A DNA stretch of 64,000 nucleotides from Epichloe hybrida (taxonomy: Eukaryota; Ascomycota; Sordariomycetes; Hypocreales; Clavicipitaceae), in assembly GCA_019022495.1 (NCBI GenBank), contig JAFEKR010000015.1, positions 992,001 to 1,056,000 on the forward strand, read 5' to 3'. A program made the position numbers and the translations under genes. This document shows, piece by piece, positions 1-12,127 of the stretch (its first letter is position 1; every line of letters begins with the position of its first letter). The notes beneath the pieces are model-generated. The model was not told the DNA's origin. It was given only the letters and a program-made list of their open reading frames with translations, and made no database searches.

Positions 1-203
1 ATAGTTAGTTAATTCGCTAGCTAGGAAAGAGGGAGAAGAGAGGGAAAGTCTAGATGCTAGAAAAGTAGGCGAAATCCGTATGTAGGGCATAAAAGGGGGT
101 GGCGAATTAATGCAGCTAATTGTATCGCGTGCATTACGCTAGACCCACAATTAGTCTAGTCTTTAGCTATAATTAAACTAATGAAGATCTAAAGGAATTA
201 ACA
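1..203 (-). repeat. 3' LTR of A1, partial
   Basis: The sequence matches the 258-bp LTRs of A2 and A3 from about base 57 onward and ends with AATTAACA. The next bases (from 204) are the complement of a purine-rich tract like the one preceding the A2 3' LTR, which fixes it as the 3' LTR of a minus-strand element. The first part lies beyond the window start. Confidence 0.9.
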
Positions 204-398
204 CTAGTAATCTCTCTTTTTCCTTTATAGCTAAAGAGCTTAAAAACGTAATAAAAATCAGATTAAAGGAAAGTGTACACTAGTGAATCCCTTAATAGGA
301 ATCCGCTGCTTTAATTAGCTATTGCGGCATTAGTTAATTGAATTAATCCATTATTCCTTGCCTAAGCTCCTGTTTCCTAATATCACAGGTCTCTTTAC

Positions 399-3300
399 CT
401 ATCCTTTAACATAAATTATTAATTTATTTAAATTAATTAAAGAGGAAAGTAATAAATTTAGCGATGATTTAGTTATTACGTCTGCTGGATTATTGTTACT
501 ATTAATCCACCTGACTTCGTAGATCTTATGCCTCTTGTATAATTAATGAAGAGCTATAATATTAATTATTAGTCTCTTCTCCTTTATGGTTCCTAGCTTT
601 ATAAGATATTTATATAACAAAAAAGAATTAGTATAGAGAATCGTAGGAATTTGAGGTATCTTTAATTAATCCGTAATTTAATATAAAGTCATGGAAATCA
701 CGTAGGCAATGCCTGCGCCTTAAACCATGCTATATAACTCAGAGGCAAGCGCGCTATAAGTAACTCTCTTGCTCTTTATTAAGCTATATGTGATAATATT
801 GCCTTTTATAATAAAGGTATTATTATCTTATATTATCTTATTGCTAATTATAATTACGTATCTAATCTATAAGCTTAAATCCTTATTATTAGTAAGCAAT
901 TCATTTACGAACACAAAGAGTTTCGTCTCTTTAAGAACTAAAGGGATGTATTATAGTCTGCGTTATTAATTCTTAATCTACTATTTAAGGCGTTTATTAA
1001 GGCATGTAATATCTTCTGTAAAGGGTTCTTAGTGTTAAGCTATAATTAATAGATTATAAGAAGCTTCTAGTTAATATATAGTTATAATATAGCTTCCTTA
1101 GGCTTGTTATTTTATATAGTCTTACTTTGCTATTAGGGATTAAGGATTAACTTCCTTAATTTTCTAACTCTAGCCTTTCTAGGTTAAGACTAACAAATTA
1201 TTAGTGTTTTAGGTTAAGATACACCCGTTAAAGATAAGGGGATTCTTAGCGGTTAATCATTACTTTTCTTTAGCTATAAAATTAGCCTTCTAGAGCTCTT
1301 TCTCTTCTTTTTAGAAGAAGTTATTATTACTTAGGCCTAATATATCATTAGTTTGCATTCTAACAATACCAAAGAGGTTCTTATTATTCAGAGCTATAAT
1401 TAATAAGCAGGGATTATAGGTTAAAGTTATTATATTAAGGTTATCCCTATAGTAATAGAAGTACATTGCCCACTAGTAAGTTCCAGCCTCTGCGATCCTA
1501 TAAAGAGGTCTAATTAATTCAATTACAGTCCCTTCTAGGAAGAGGTGTGCAATCTGCTTTAGCAGTCTCACGATAATTAGCCTTATTAGCATTATATACA
1601 ATTAAGTGTAGGCTTACGTAATATTACAAATCCAAAGGTAAATGCCTCTTTTTCTTAATAATAGAGCGATAACTATAATAAGTCGTTAGCTTACTCGTTA
1701 AATCATTAGCGATTACATTAGGATAAATTCCTTTCCTTTATCATTATAGCCTTATACAATAAGATAAGATTTCTCGTATAGCAAGTCCATTCCTTTGCCT
1801 TTAATCTCTCTAACTATATAAGAATTAAAGATTCTATAACCTCCGTGCTTCGCTAGGTCATACTTAACGAATTTAAATACATTACAAGCTTACAAAGCAT
1901 TAATCTTAGCTTAATTAGATTACTTAAAGGGTTTTCCTAGGGTTATAATCCTCCCTTCTTAGCAAAGCTAAAGGGCAAGGTTTTAATTAGCCTCTTCCTT
2001 TACTATAAGGAATACTATACTTAGCATCCCTCTAGTTATAACCTCTTAAATAAAGGCCTTCTCCTAATCTTTATTTATAAGTACATAGAGCTAAATTAAG
2101 CTAACATCCTTCTTAGGGCTATAAGGTTTTCTTTTCCTTACTTTTATTCCTTTAGGGCATAGTAATAAGTCTTTAACTTAATAGCTTCCCTTAGGGGCCT
2201 TTTAGGCTTTATAAGCCTCTTTATTAGAATCTCCTATACTTATAAATTACACTATAAGGGCCTTTCTTAGTCTCCATTACTTTCTCTTAGCTAGTGCCTA
2301 TAGCTTTTTACCTTCTTCTATTAGAGAATCTCTTTTATTAGTAGTATTTAGTTATATAGCTCCTTCTTCCTCTACGTTACTTAGCTATTACTCTAGCAGA
2401 TTATAGGGCTTTATCTCTTACTACTCTAGCCCCTCTATAATACATAGGTCTTTATAATAGGGCTTTACTACTATAAAGTAAAACTTTACTAGGTTACAGG
2501 GTATATTAATAGTATAGGTCTCTCTATTAGTAGTAAGTAGCTTATATAGGCTATGCTAGCTATCTTTCTCTCTTTATACATATATATTAGCCTACAGAGG
2601 TAACTAATATATAGGCACTATATTAGGGCTATTCCAGGCTTTAAGGGTATTATAAACCTACTATAAAGCTAAATAGTAGTAGACTTTATTAGTAGCTTTA
2701 CAAATTACTTTAGCATATTAAATAATAGAGATACTTAGTAGTAACTTATCTATTATTCACAGGTAGCCTCTAAAGACTAGTATAGTTAGGATAATACTAT
2801 TTAGGCCTATAGAGTTATTAATTACCTTAATAGCCATTTAGAGACGTTACTCTAGCGCAAGCTTCGTTCTAATTAAGTCTAGAATAATATTATAAGCTTA
2901 GTGTAAAAGTCCATAGTATCTCTTAACCTTTCTAATACTATTATAAGCTTTAATTAGCATCTCACTAGTTTTAATTAACATTAATTAAGTATAATACCTA
3001 AATTTAGCGAAAGCAAAGTTATTACTAGCATCGTGGATAATCCAATCTAGAGGTCTAAGATAAGTATTAATCCAATATTCACAGATTATATCCTAGATAT
3101 CTTAAGCCTTCTGCTTCTTTAGATTAAGGAATTAGGCTACCTAGAATAATATTACTAAATTAATAATATAAAGCACTAGTTAGCTATCAATCTATACGAT
3201 ATTAATAATAATCTCGTAGTTAAATTCGTAGTTATCTTTAATTATAAACTTAAATTAACTAGGGGCCTTTCTATATATCTAGTAATAGTAGCAAACTTTA

Positions 3301-5741
3301 GTTAATTCCTTAATTACCTAGTATTTAACTTTATAACTAGCTTAGTAAAGGATCTTTATAAGTTATTAAATAGAAGGGTAACTAAGTTAATAATATAATT
3401 AACAAATATCTCCTTCTAAAAGGTAAAAGGCAACCATTTCTTTTACCTCTAGTAACTACTAAGGATAACCCTATTATCGCATAATAGATATAGTCTTATT
3501 ACCTTAGATAAGTATGTTAGTAAGGTTATTAATCTTAACTTATATCTTATCTATATTAGTAATTAAGAAGAGAAAGGGGGTAGCTATGTTAAGGACATAG
3601 AATTCAAGCTCTCTAAGTTTTGTAGGCATATAAAGGATTTCTCTTATAATTACTAATCCGGCGCTAAATGTAATAATTTAGGGTTTATAGGGGGTTACCT
3701 TTAATAAAGGTATTAATCTTAATAAAGCCTTTACTTATACCTCTCCTATAGTTAACTTTCCTATAGCACTAGTGTTAGGTATAATCCCTCTAAAGACCTC
3801 TTTAGAATAGTATTCTTTAAAGATATAGTAAATTAAGCCTTTATTATACTCTTATAGCTTATAGAGCTCCTACCTAAGGAATATATGTTAGAAGGCTTAA
3901 TTATTAAGGGTTATAAGAATATTAATATTAGTAGTATTATAGTTAGTTTATAATCCAGAGCAGAAGAATTATATAATGCTTAGATATGCTATTAATAGTA
4001 GCTTCTTAATATTATTATTATTATCTTTAGCTTCTATATAAGCTATAAGATATGCTTTCTAATTCTTACCTAAGCCTTTATTAGGCTTATCCTTATTTTA
4101 CCCTTTATAAGAGGTAAGGAATACTTAGAATCTCTTCTCTAAAGGGGGTGTATAGTATATCTTGCTAGCCTACTAGTAGTCTTTCTCCTTTTAATATTCT
4201 TTAGCGGAGTGATTAGAAGACTAGTAGCTACTCTTACTACATATAAAGCAGTGCTTAGTGCTTAGCCTAGGGCTTTATTTACAATAGCTTCCTTTACTAC
4301 GGGATTATTATCTATACTAATAATTAGTAAACATAGCCTCTAGAGGGTCTTCTTATTAGTACTAAAGGTATTAGGAGGACTTCTTATTTAATTCCGTGAT
4401 AGTGATTACCTTACGGAGGTCTCTAGTAAGACTCTTAAAGCCTGCGAAGTGTATGTATTCTACTATCTAATATTTAGGCATACTAGCTATAGTATTTAAG
4501 GCCTACTTATAGAGCTTAGTATTTACTATTTTAGTAGGGTATAGTTCTCTATAGATCTTCTTAAGGGTTAATAATGTAATCTTAAGGTAATTAAGCTTGC
4601 TTTTATTAGGGTTCTTCTTAATTATATCCTTTAGTATTATATTACTTTATTTATAGTAATAGAATTGCTAGTTACTTTCTATCTTAAAGCATTAATAAAT
4701 ATAAGTAATTATCTCTTTATAGGAATAGTTATTTCTAAAGAGGTAATTAAGGTAGTATTACTTAGTATTACCTATTAATATAATAGGGAAAGCCTTCTAA
4801 TAATACGTTTAAGGAAGGTTAATTCTATTATACTTATTTTTAAAGAGTGTAATCTTTAGCATTAAGAAGTTATATAGCTTCCTACTATAGTGGTTACTAT
4901 CCTTATATATCTTTATAAGCTCTAAGATTTTCTTTATAATTTAATCTTTAGAGGGGAATTGCTATAAAGGTATAATTTATTATAAATAATAGTTTACTAA
5001 TTATTCTTAATAATAATTATCTGGATAAAGCTATTAATATAATAGGGATTATTACAGGGGTTCTTATGAGGGTTTAAGTAATCTCTAGGGTTAGGGAAGG
5101 TTAATTTCTAGGGTAGGTTATTAGGGCTATTAATATTAAGGTTCTAAGGGTTTAGAAGATTATAGTCTTTCTTATAATCTTTCCTATAACTAAAGGGGTA
5201 TTAAGGTTTAATAAAGCACTTCCTTAAGTAATACTAGGATTAAATATCCTAGGCCTTGCCTAACAAGGATGCTATAATCTTGTAAAGAATTATGTAATTC
5301 TCTAATAATATCCTTAAATACCCTTTTAAAGGTATCTTTAGACTAGCCTTTAAAGTCTTCTTAGAATAATTCCTATAGGTTATTATCTCTCTAACCTTAA
5401 TGCTTACTAAGGTTAATAAATCTTATAATCTAGTTATTAAGCTTAAGCTATATAGTAGTCTCTAGATTTAGCTTAACAAATTCTTTCTAATTACTAGAGA
5501 AGTTATAAGTAAGCTATTAAAGGTATAAGGGTAACTTATACTCTTAGGGTCTTTTAGGGGTAATAGTTAGAGCCTTGCTATTACTAGTAGCCTTTACTCT
5601 TATAAAAGGTCTAGATTCCTCTACTATCTTTAACTATAAAAGGAATGTTACTAATTTATTATTTTTACTACTAATTAAGCTCCTATGTTTGCCCGTCGCT
5701 ATTACAAGGTTTTTCTTTTGTATTTTAGGAGTGTTATTACT
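399..5741 (-). pseudogene. A1 gag-pol polyprotein, RIP-inactivated
   Basis: Read on the minus strand, this is the degenerate gag-pol of a fungal copia element. From 5' to 3': gag with a CCHC-type knuckle relic near 4205-4270; a protease box with PNTSA (catalytic Asp replaced by Asn) near 3766-3790; integrase near 2810-3000; RT with a PLY..EAG box near 1460-1510; RNase H tail near 473-535 matching the readable A2 motif WINGNDNPADAITK. Many codons are TAA or TAG where the family has Gln or Trp, which is the RIP signature. The start codon is not recognisable; the frame begins opposite the A2 gag start near 5741. It is non-functional. Confidence 0.88.
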
Positions 5742-6443
5742 CTAATAAAATTAGAAGATTACAAAAACGGGAAAAATAGAAGAAAAAGCAGTAGAAGCAT
5801 AAAAGCAGCAACAAGAACAAATTAATAGAGATAAAGAAAGCAATATAAGTTCTAAAAGTAACTAGAAAATAATAGGAAAAGTAATAAGGGAATAATAGGA
5901 ATTACTACTTCCTGTTTTTTATAAAAAGAAGGGAAGGAAGTAATCTCTCTCTCTTACTAATAAGTATAGGGCGAATAGTATTAATAATAAAGGGGGCAAA
6001 AAATAAGCTATAGATGCTTATATAAATAGATTAAAGGTCTGTTAGATAAAGGGAAAATTTATAGAGAAGTTATAGATATATTAGCTAGCTTAGCTAAGGT
6101 TGTTTAACGTTAGGTTCGAAATAAATGCCTTGCGGCGATAGATTTGGTTGTTTGGTTAGTTTTCTTATAATAGATAATAAAATTAATAATTAATAATAAT
6201 ATCCTAGATAGATATAATAAAGTTATATCCCTAAGCCTAAGGGTTAATAGATTAATTCCTTAGAAGCCTAATAAGCCCGTAACTAGGATTCTAGTCTTTT
6301 CCTTTAGCACACTTATGTAGTTATACCTCTTTACTATAATAACCGTTATAGCATAACAAGGGGTAGTAGTAGTAATGTCTATAGAAATGTCTCTTCTTAT
6401 AATACCTAGCTTATCTGTGGTTATAAAGTCAACTACTAATCAG

Positions 6444-6704
6444 TGTTGGATTTACTAAGGTCCTACGTAGGTAATAAATCCTGTATAAATTGAAGTTAAT
6501 AATAGTTAGTTAATTTACTAGCTAGGAAAGAGGGAGAAGAGAGGGAAAGTCTAGATACTAGAAAAGTAGGCGAAATCCGTATGTGGGGCATAAAAGGGGG
6601 TGGTGAATTAATGCAGCCAATCGTATCGCGTGCATCTCGCCGGACCCACAATTGGTCTGGTCTTTGGCCACGATTGAACCGATGAAGATCCGAAGGAATT
6701 AACA
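6444..6704 (-). repeat. 5' LTR of A1
   Basis: The plus strand runs from TGTTGGATTTACTAAGG to GAAGGAATTAACA, about 261 bp, matching the A2 and A3 LTRs. It keeps many GC-rich words that the internal region has lost. A short open frame in it (6496-6705, minus) has no coding support. Confidence 0.93.
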
Positions 6705-7366
6705 AATATTCTTTTATATCTAATTTAAAGAATGCTTTTTTCTTAATATATTAAGGGTCTTCCTATGCTTACATCTATTTTCTATAATTTATTATAATTA
6801 TTTATTATATAAAAATACATTATAATACAATTTAGACTATTAAGCTATATATATATAGGGTAGCTATAAATAGTATTATCTAGGCTTAGCTTATAGTAAT
6901 ATTTATTCTATATATTTTAAAGGTTCATTTATCTTTCTAGCTTTTTTTTAAGATTTACTATATATTTTAATATAGTTTTTTTGCTTTAAATATAATATTT
7001 ACCCTAAAGAAATAATTTATAATTCTAAATAAATAAGATTAAAACTCTAATAAAAATATACTTATATATATAAGGAATTTATTATAAAGAGAAAATTAAT
7101 CCTTATTTAATACATACTTCTTTTACTATTAAACTATTTTATTATAATTATAATAAATTATATTAGCTTTTAACCTTCTTTAAACTAAAAGAGAAGGAAA
7201 AAACCTAGGAAAAGTTTATAAAGAAAGGTTAAAATATTATATAAAGAATAATTATAATATATATACTATTTTTTTTAATATTAAGTAAATAAATAAATAA
7301 GCTTTAAAAGTAAGTTTAATTATTTATACTACTTTTAGCTTACTTACTTAGTTATAAAGTGTTTTT

Positions 7367-7690
7367 AAAAGTGGATCTAAAAGTGGGTCTATTAGTTATA
7401 CTATAAACCTAGTATTATCTCTTTACTTAGTTATATAATTCTAGCTAAAAAAACATATATACAGAAGTGGGTCTAAAAGTGGGTCCTATTAGTTATACTA
7501 TAAACCTAGTATTATCTCTTTACTTAGTTATATAATTCTAGCTAAAAAAACATATATATAAAAGTGGGTCTAAAAGTGGACCCTATTAGTTATACAGTAT
7601 ACTATAAACCTAGTATTATCTCTTTACTTAGTTATATAATTCTAGCTAAAAAAACATATATATAAAAATGGGTCTAAAAGTGGGTCTTAT
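7367..7690 (+). repeat. Tandem repeat with AAGTGGGTC islands (C1)
   Basis: Four units of roughly 94-109 bp each carry a doubled core of the form AAAAGTGGGTCTAAAAGTGG, at about 7367, 7463, 7560 and 7665. Between cores is AT-rich filler containing ATTATCTCTTTACTTAG. The core is the only GC-rich word for hundreds of bases and also recurs in C3, C4 and the MITE. Confidence 0.85.
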
Positions 7691-8049
7691 TAGTTATACT
7701 ATAAATATAGTAATCTCTTTACTTAGTTATGTAATTTAAGTTTAAAAGAGAGAAATATACTTAAGTAAGTCTTATAGTTATATTAGAACTTACTTTTTAT
7801 TAGTATAAAATTATAAATAGTATAATATTAAAAAACATAAAAAAGAAAGGAATTTTATTTTATTAATATTTTAAAAAACCTTTAAATACTAAATAAATAA
7901 AAAGTCTAGCTTTTTCTATAGTAATTTACTTATAAATACTTATATTTATATTATATTAATTTATTACTTATTTATTTTTAATTAAACTTTAACATTAATA
8001 ATATTTTAAGTTATATAAGTAATAAAAGTAATATATATATTATAATAAT

Positions 8050-8293
8050 ATATATAAGCTATTGTAAGCTATTATAAGCTATTGTAAGCTATTATAAGCT
8101 ATTATAAGCTATTATAAGTTATTATAAGCTATTATAAGCTATTATAAGCTATTATAAGCTATTATAAGCTATTATAAGCTATTATAAGCTATTATAAGCT
8201 ATTATAAGCTATATAAGCTATTATAAGCTATTATAAGCTATTATAAGCTATTATAAGCTATTATAAGCTATTATAAGCTATTATAAGCTATTA
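8050..8293 (+). repeat. Decamer minisatellite (ATAAGCTATT)n in C1
   Basis: About 24 head-to-tail copies of a 10-bp unit occur here with rare variants (ATTGTAAGCT, one shortened unit near 8210). The same decamer array lies at the same place in C3 (41290-41464) and, in reverse, in C4 (42415-42866), always between the AT-rich body and the subterminal repeats. Confidence 0.95.
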
Positions 8294-8339
8294 TATTAAC
8301 TATATATACCTTATAATTAAGGAATTTACTTAAAACTAA

Positions 8340-8507
8340 AAAAAAAAAAAAAAATACAAAACAATACAAATAATACATGTATTGTATTGTATTGTAAAAT
8401 TTTGGATGTATTGTATTGTGTAATGTATTGTATTGTATTGTATTGTCAATACAATACAATACAATACACAATACATCAAATGTATTGTATTGTATTGCAA
8501 TGCTCTG
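8340..8507 (+). repeat. Subterminal TGTAT repeats and right TIR of C1
   Basis: After an A-run at 8337-8354, the sequence consists of direct and inverted TGTAT/ATACA units up to the terminal GCAATGCTCTG. Clustered short repeats just inside the ends are the usual transposase-binding architecture of hAT elements. That they bind a transposase here is inferred. Confidence 0.75.
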
Positions 8508-11152
8508 CTTAGAACATATAAATGATTTTATAATTACGCTCCTCTAATCTAAGGTATATTCCCTAGACTATAGCGAAACACTAGTGTTACCTTGTACTAT
8601 AGTAAGTAATTACTAAGAATAAGAATAATACTAAGTATCTTATCTAAGGTAATAAGGTGTTATCTTATATAGGTGCTATAATTCGCGGGTTTCCTATAAA
8701 ACTTAGCTCTCTTTAGGTATATTTTCCTTTATCATTTAGTAAATAGTCTGATAAGGTTTTTAATTAGAGTATAATAGTAGCTAATAAGGCTAGGCCTTTT
8801 TTATAATTACCTTATTCCTCTTTACCTATAACTTACTTACATCTTACTACGCTTCCTACTTATTTTACTTTAATAGAAAGCCTAGATTATATATTAGGTG
8901 CCTTCTATATCTTCTGCTACTACCTATTAGTTATATTTGCTTAGCTAGCCCTTCTATTTCACTAGGTATTTATTACCTTTACTTATCTTCCTATAATCCC
9001 TAACTTCTTTAACTTTAAACTTATTATTATTATCTTTAAGGTTAGGTATTAGTATATCCTTATCTAGGGTGTCTTCCTAGTAATTCTATAGCTCTAATAA
9101 GCTAATATAAAATATGTTATATAGTTAACTATACTTATTAGGTAGCACTAGTTAGTATACTTATTTTCCTATAGCATTAAGTACTTAAAACAGCCTAATA
9201 AATCTTAGGTTTAGCTTCTATTTCATGTCCTTAAGTCTAATATTCTTTACTAATAGTACTACTAGGTCCCCTCTTTTTAAGGTTATTAGCTAATATCTTT
9301 AGTTATAGTACTTTGCCTATGCTTTAGTAACCCTTACCTAGTTATATACTAACCTTTCCCTAATATTATATAGTTTTTAAATACGTGTGTAAGCTTCTAG
9401 GACCTCCCTTTCCTTACTCTTATCCTTAAGAGCTAGGCGAAACTTAGGTAAATAGCCTATAAGGGTATAATTAAGGGAGTAGCCTGTTATCCTATTAATA
9501 GCATTATTACACGTAAATTAAGCTATTAGGAGTAGCTTTAGCTATAGCTATTAGTTTTCTTTAATAAAATATTATAAGTAGTATTTAAGCACCTAGTTTA
9601 TTCTCTCTATCTAACTATTAGTTTAGGGGTAAAACACTATTAAAAGCCTTTGCTTTATATATAACTAATAGTATACTTCTAACTAGAATTTGCTTGTAAA
9701 TACTAATTCTCTATTAGATATAATACCCTCTAGCGCTCTAAATTATAACTTAATCTCCTTATAAAATAGCTTTACTAATTTAGCTATGTTAATTATAGTT
9801 TATATAGGGAGGAAGATAAAGTACTTAGTAAATTAGTCTATAATTACTAGGATTACGTTAGTTTCTTGCTTATATAGCCACATAGGTAGTAACCCTATAA
9901 TAAAGTCTATTAAGATCTTTACCTATAGTTACCTTAGTATTAGTAGTGATTTAAGACTTCTATTTAGGTAATGCTATCTAGCTACTATGCGTTAGTATAT
10001 TTCATAGCTAGATATATAGTCTAAAATAGCTTTACTTATTACTAGCCACTAATAGTAATGTTTTAGTAGCTTAAGAGTATATTTAGTCCTAAAGTAACCT
10101 ACTAACAGATTATTATAGTATAGCTATAGAAGCTCCTATTATAAGATAGGCTCCTATAAAATAACTACCTAGTCTTTATATATTAGGAGGCCCCTTATAC
10201 TATATAACTATAGACTAGCTTTTTCCCTCCCTTTTACTTAGGAGTTAACCTTACCTTTACGCTTTTATAAATCTAGATCTTAGTCCTATGCCTTCTATAG
10301 TAATTATACTAATAATTTATTTACTACAAATTAGTAAGGATTTAGTAATATAATAGCCCCTTAAATTACTTATACTATACTAATATCTTAAACACACGCT
10401 ACTTTCTTCTTAAAATTACCTTTATTTAGCTAACCTATTACTAAATCTATAGTAGCTAACTAGCTTTCTACCTAGGCTACTCTTACCTTAGTAGGTTCTA
10501 AGACTAGTATTATACTATAACTTCTTTAATATATTAGTACTTTTTCTTTTACTATATAAATATTTACTATTTTCCTTTAAAGCTCTAGTAGGAGCACCTT
10601 ATTTAATATAGGTTTGCCCTTATAATTAGACCTTCTAAATAGTGTATTTATAGGGTTACTCTTCCCTAGTCTATACTTAATTATAAAATAAAAAGGGCAG
10701 AGGAATATATACTATTATACCTATCTTTTATTTAGCTTTTACTACCTTATAAAAGTCTATAAGTTATAATAGTCTAATAGGACCTCTATAGGTATTTCTA
10801 TGCCTTTAATATAATATTACTAGTATTTAAATAACTTTACTATAGTAAGTAGCTCTTAATTAGCTATACTATAGTTATATTTAGTATTTATAAACTTCCT
10901 TAACTAAAAGGCTACTAAATACTAATAGCCCTTATTATTTTACTAAAATAGGATTCCTACTATTATAAAAATTAAGGTATTTATCTTAATATACACTACC
11001 TAACTTAGGTTATAGTATTAGAGTAAAGGCACTTACTAAAAGGTATCTTTTAGCTAGTTAAATACTAACTACTCCTTTTCTCTAAATATAAACCTCCTAG
11101 TTTAAATACTATTTTAACTACCCTTTATTAATATATAAAGAGGTGCTATAAT
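8508..11152 (-). mobile_element. Gypsy element F3, 3' portion
   Basis: This is the 3' part of a reverse-oriented Ty3/gypsy element. It continues at 17939-20680 and finishes with the 5' LTR end at 27247-27275. Copia A2 splits it within pol, with ATAAT at 11148-11152 and again at 17939-17943. It is homologous in reverse to F1 23437-25780. The outermost stretch (8508-8830) aligns poorly with F1, so F3 may belong to a sister subfamily. Its 3' LTR lies beyond C1, outside the window. Confidence 0.85.
8830..11147 (-). pseudogene. F3 pol 3' part: RNase H, integrase, chromodomain
   Basis: Read on the minus strand, this carries the C-terminal half of a chromoviral pol. RNase H is at the right; the integrase core is near 9240-10000, with the relic of the usual PQT.GQ box near 9605-9635; a chromodomain relic is at about 8855-8985. 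Matching F1 frames spell KYLVK and the chromodomain tail. Multiple in-frame stops from RIP inactivate it. The N-terminal half of the same gene is at 17944-20460, separated by the A2 insertion. Confidence 0.82.
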
Positions 11153-11410
11153 TGTTGATTCCTTCGGATCTTCATCGGTTCAATCGTAGCCAAAGACCAG
11201 ACCAATTGTAGGTCCGGCGCAATGCACGCGATATAATTGGCTGTATTAATTCGCCACCCCCTTTTATGCCCTACATACGGATTTCGCCCACTTTTCTAGC
11301 ATCTAGACTTTCCCTCTCTTCTCCCTCTTTCCTAGCTAGCTAACTAACTATCATTGACTTTAAATTTATACAGGATTTATTACCTGCGTAGGACCTTAGT
11401 GTATTTAACA
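11153..11410 (+). repeat. 5' LTR of A2
   Basis: It starts TGTTGATTCCTTCGGATC and ends GTATTTAACA, 258 bp. The primer-binding region that follows (CTAATTAGTAGTTAACTT) aligns with that of copia D and of A3 but does not resemble the initiator-tRNA sites of elements B and E. I could not assign its tRNA. Confidence 0.95.
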
Positions 11411-12127
11411 CTAATTAGTAGTTAACTTCATAACTATAGATAAGCTAGGTATTACAAGAAGAGATATTTCTGTAAATACTATTACTACTACCCCTTGTTA
11501 TGCTGTAATAGTTATTGCGGTAGAGAGGCATGACTATATAAGTATGCTAAAGGAAGAGACTAGAATCCTAGTTATAGGCTTATTAGGCTTCTAAGGAATT
11601 AATCTATTAACCCTTAGGCTTAGGGATATAACTTTGTTATATCTATCTAGGATATTATTATTAATTATTGATTTTATTATCTATTACAAGAAAACTAACT
11701 AACTAACTAAATCTATTACTGCAAGGCATTTATTTCGAACCTAACGTTAAATAACCTTAGCTAAGCTAGCTAATATATCTATAACTTCTCTATAAATATT
11801 CCCTTTATCTAACAAACCTTTAATCTCTCCCTATAAGTATTTACTACTTGTTTTTTACTCTCTTTATTATTAGTGCTATTTGCCTTATGCTTGTTAGTAA
11901 GAGAGAGAGATTACCTCCTTCCCTCCTTTTTATAAAAAATAGGAAGTAGTAATTCCTGTTATTCCCTTATTACTTTTCCTGTTATTTTCTAGTTACTTTT
12001 AGAACTTCTATTGCTTTCTTTATCTCTAGTAATTTATTTTTGTCGCTTTGTTCTTATTACTACTTTTGCTACTTCCGCTGCTCTTTCTTCTGTTTTTCCT
12101 GTTTTTGTAATCTTGTAATTTTATTAG

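Larger units (their letters stand above)
1..6704 (-). mobile_element. Ty1/copia retrotransposon A1 (reverse, RIP-degraded)
   Basis: This is a near-complete LTR retrotransposon read on the minus strand. The 5' LTR is at 6444-6704; the 3' LTR at 1-203 is cut by the window edge. The same family occurs at 11153-17938 (plus strand) and 29040-41235 (minus strand). The domain order gag, protease, integrase, RT, RNase H places it in Ty1/copia. The element lies inside a hAT-like element whose right part resumes at 6705, so the left flank and TSD partner (right side AATAT, 6705-6709) are outside the window. The stretch 5742-6443 is the non-coding leader between the 5' LTR and gag. Stops in every frame mean it cannot make protein. 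Confidence 0.93.
6705..8507 (+). mobile_element. hAT-like non-autonomous element C1, right part
   Basis: This AT-rich body is homologous to 27676-29039 plus 41241-41586 and, in reverse, to 42867-42952 plus 50150-50300. It ends at 8507 in GCTCTG, preceded by a run of TGTAT repeats. The reverse complement of the end, CAGAGCATTGCAATACAATA, resembles the ends of C3 and C4, of which C3 has a proven 8-bp TSD. The bases 8508-8515 (CTTAGAAC) would be its right TSD copy. The left end is beyond A1, outside the window. I see no transposase. The insertion site of A3 in C3 is present here uninterrupted near 7985-8000, so this copy shows the empty site. Confidence 0.75.

Noticed and set aside
769..969. 66-codon open frame, and its homologue on the other strand at 16915-17115
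   Set aside because: Both lie antisense to the RT/RNase H region of family A. Their similarity reflects repeat homology and AT-rich composition, not coding.
6496..6705. 69-codon open frame in an LTR
   Set aside because: It lies wholly inside the A1 5' LTR and has no protein-like features; other LTR copies do not keep it.
8271..8471. 66-codon frame across the satellite and TGTAT repeats
   Set aside because: It is translation of simple repeats.
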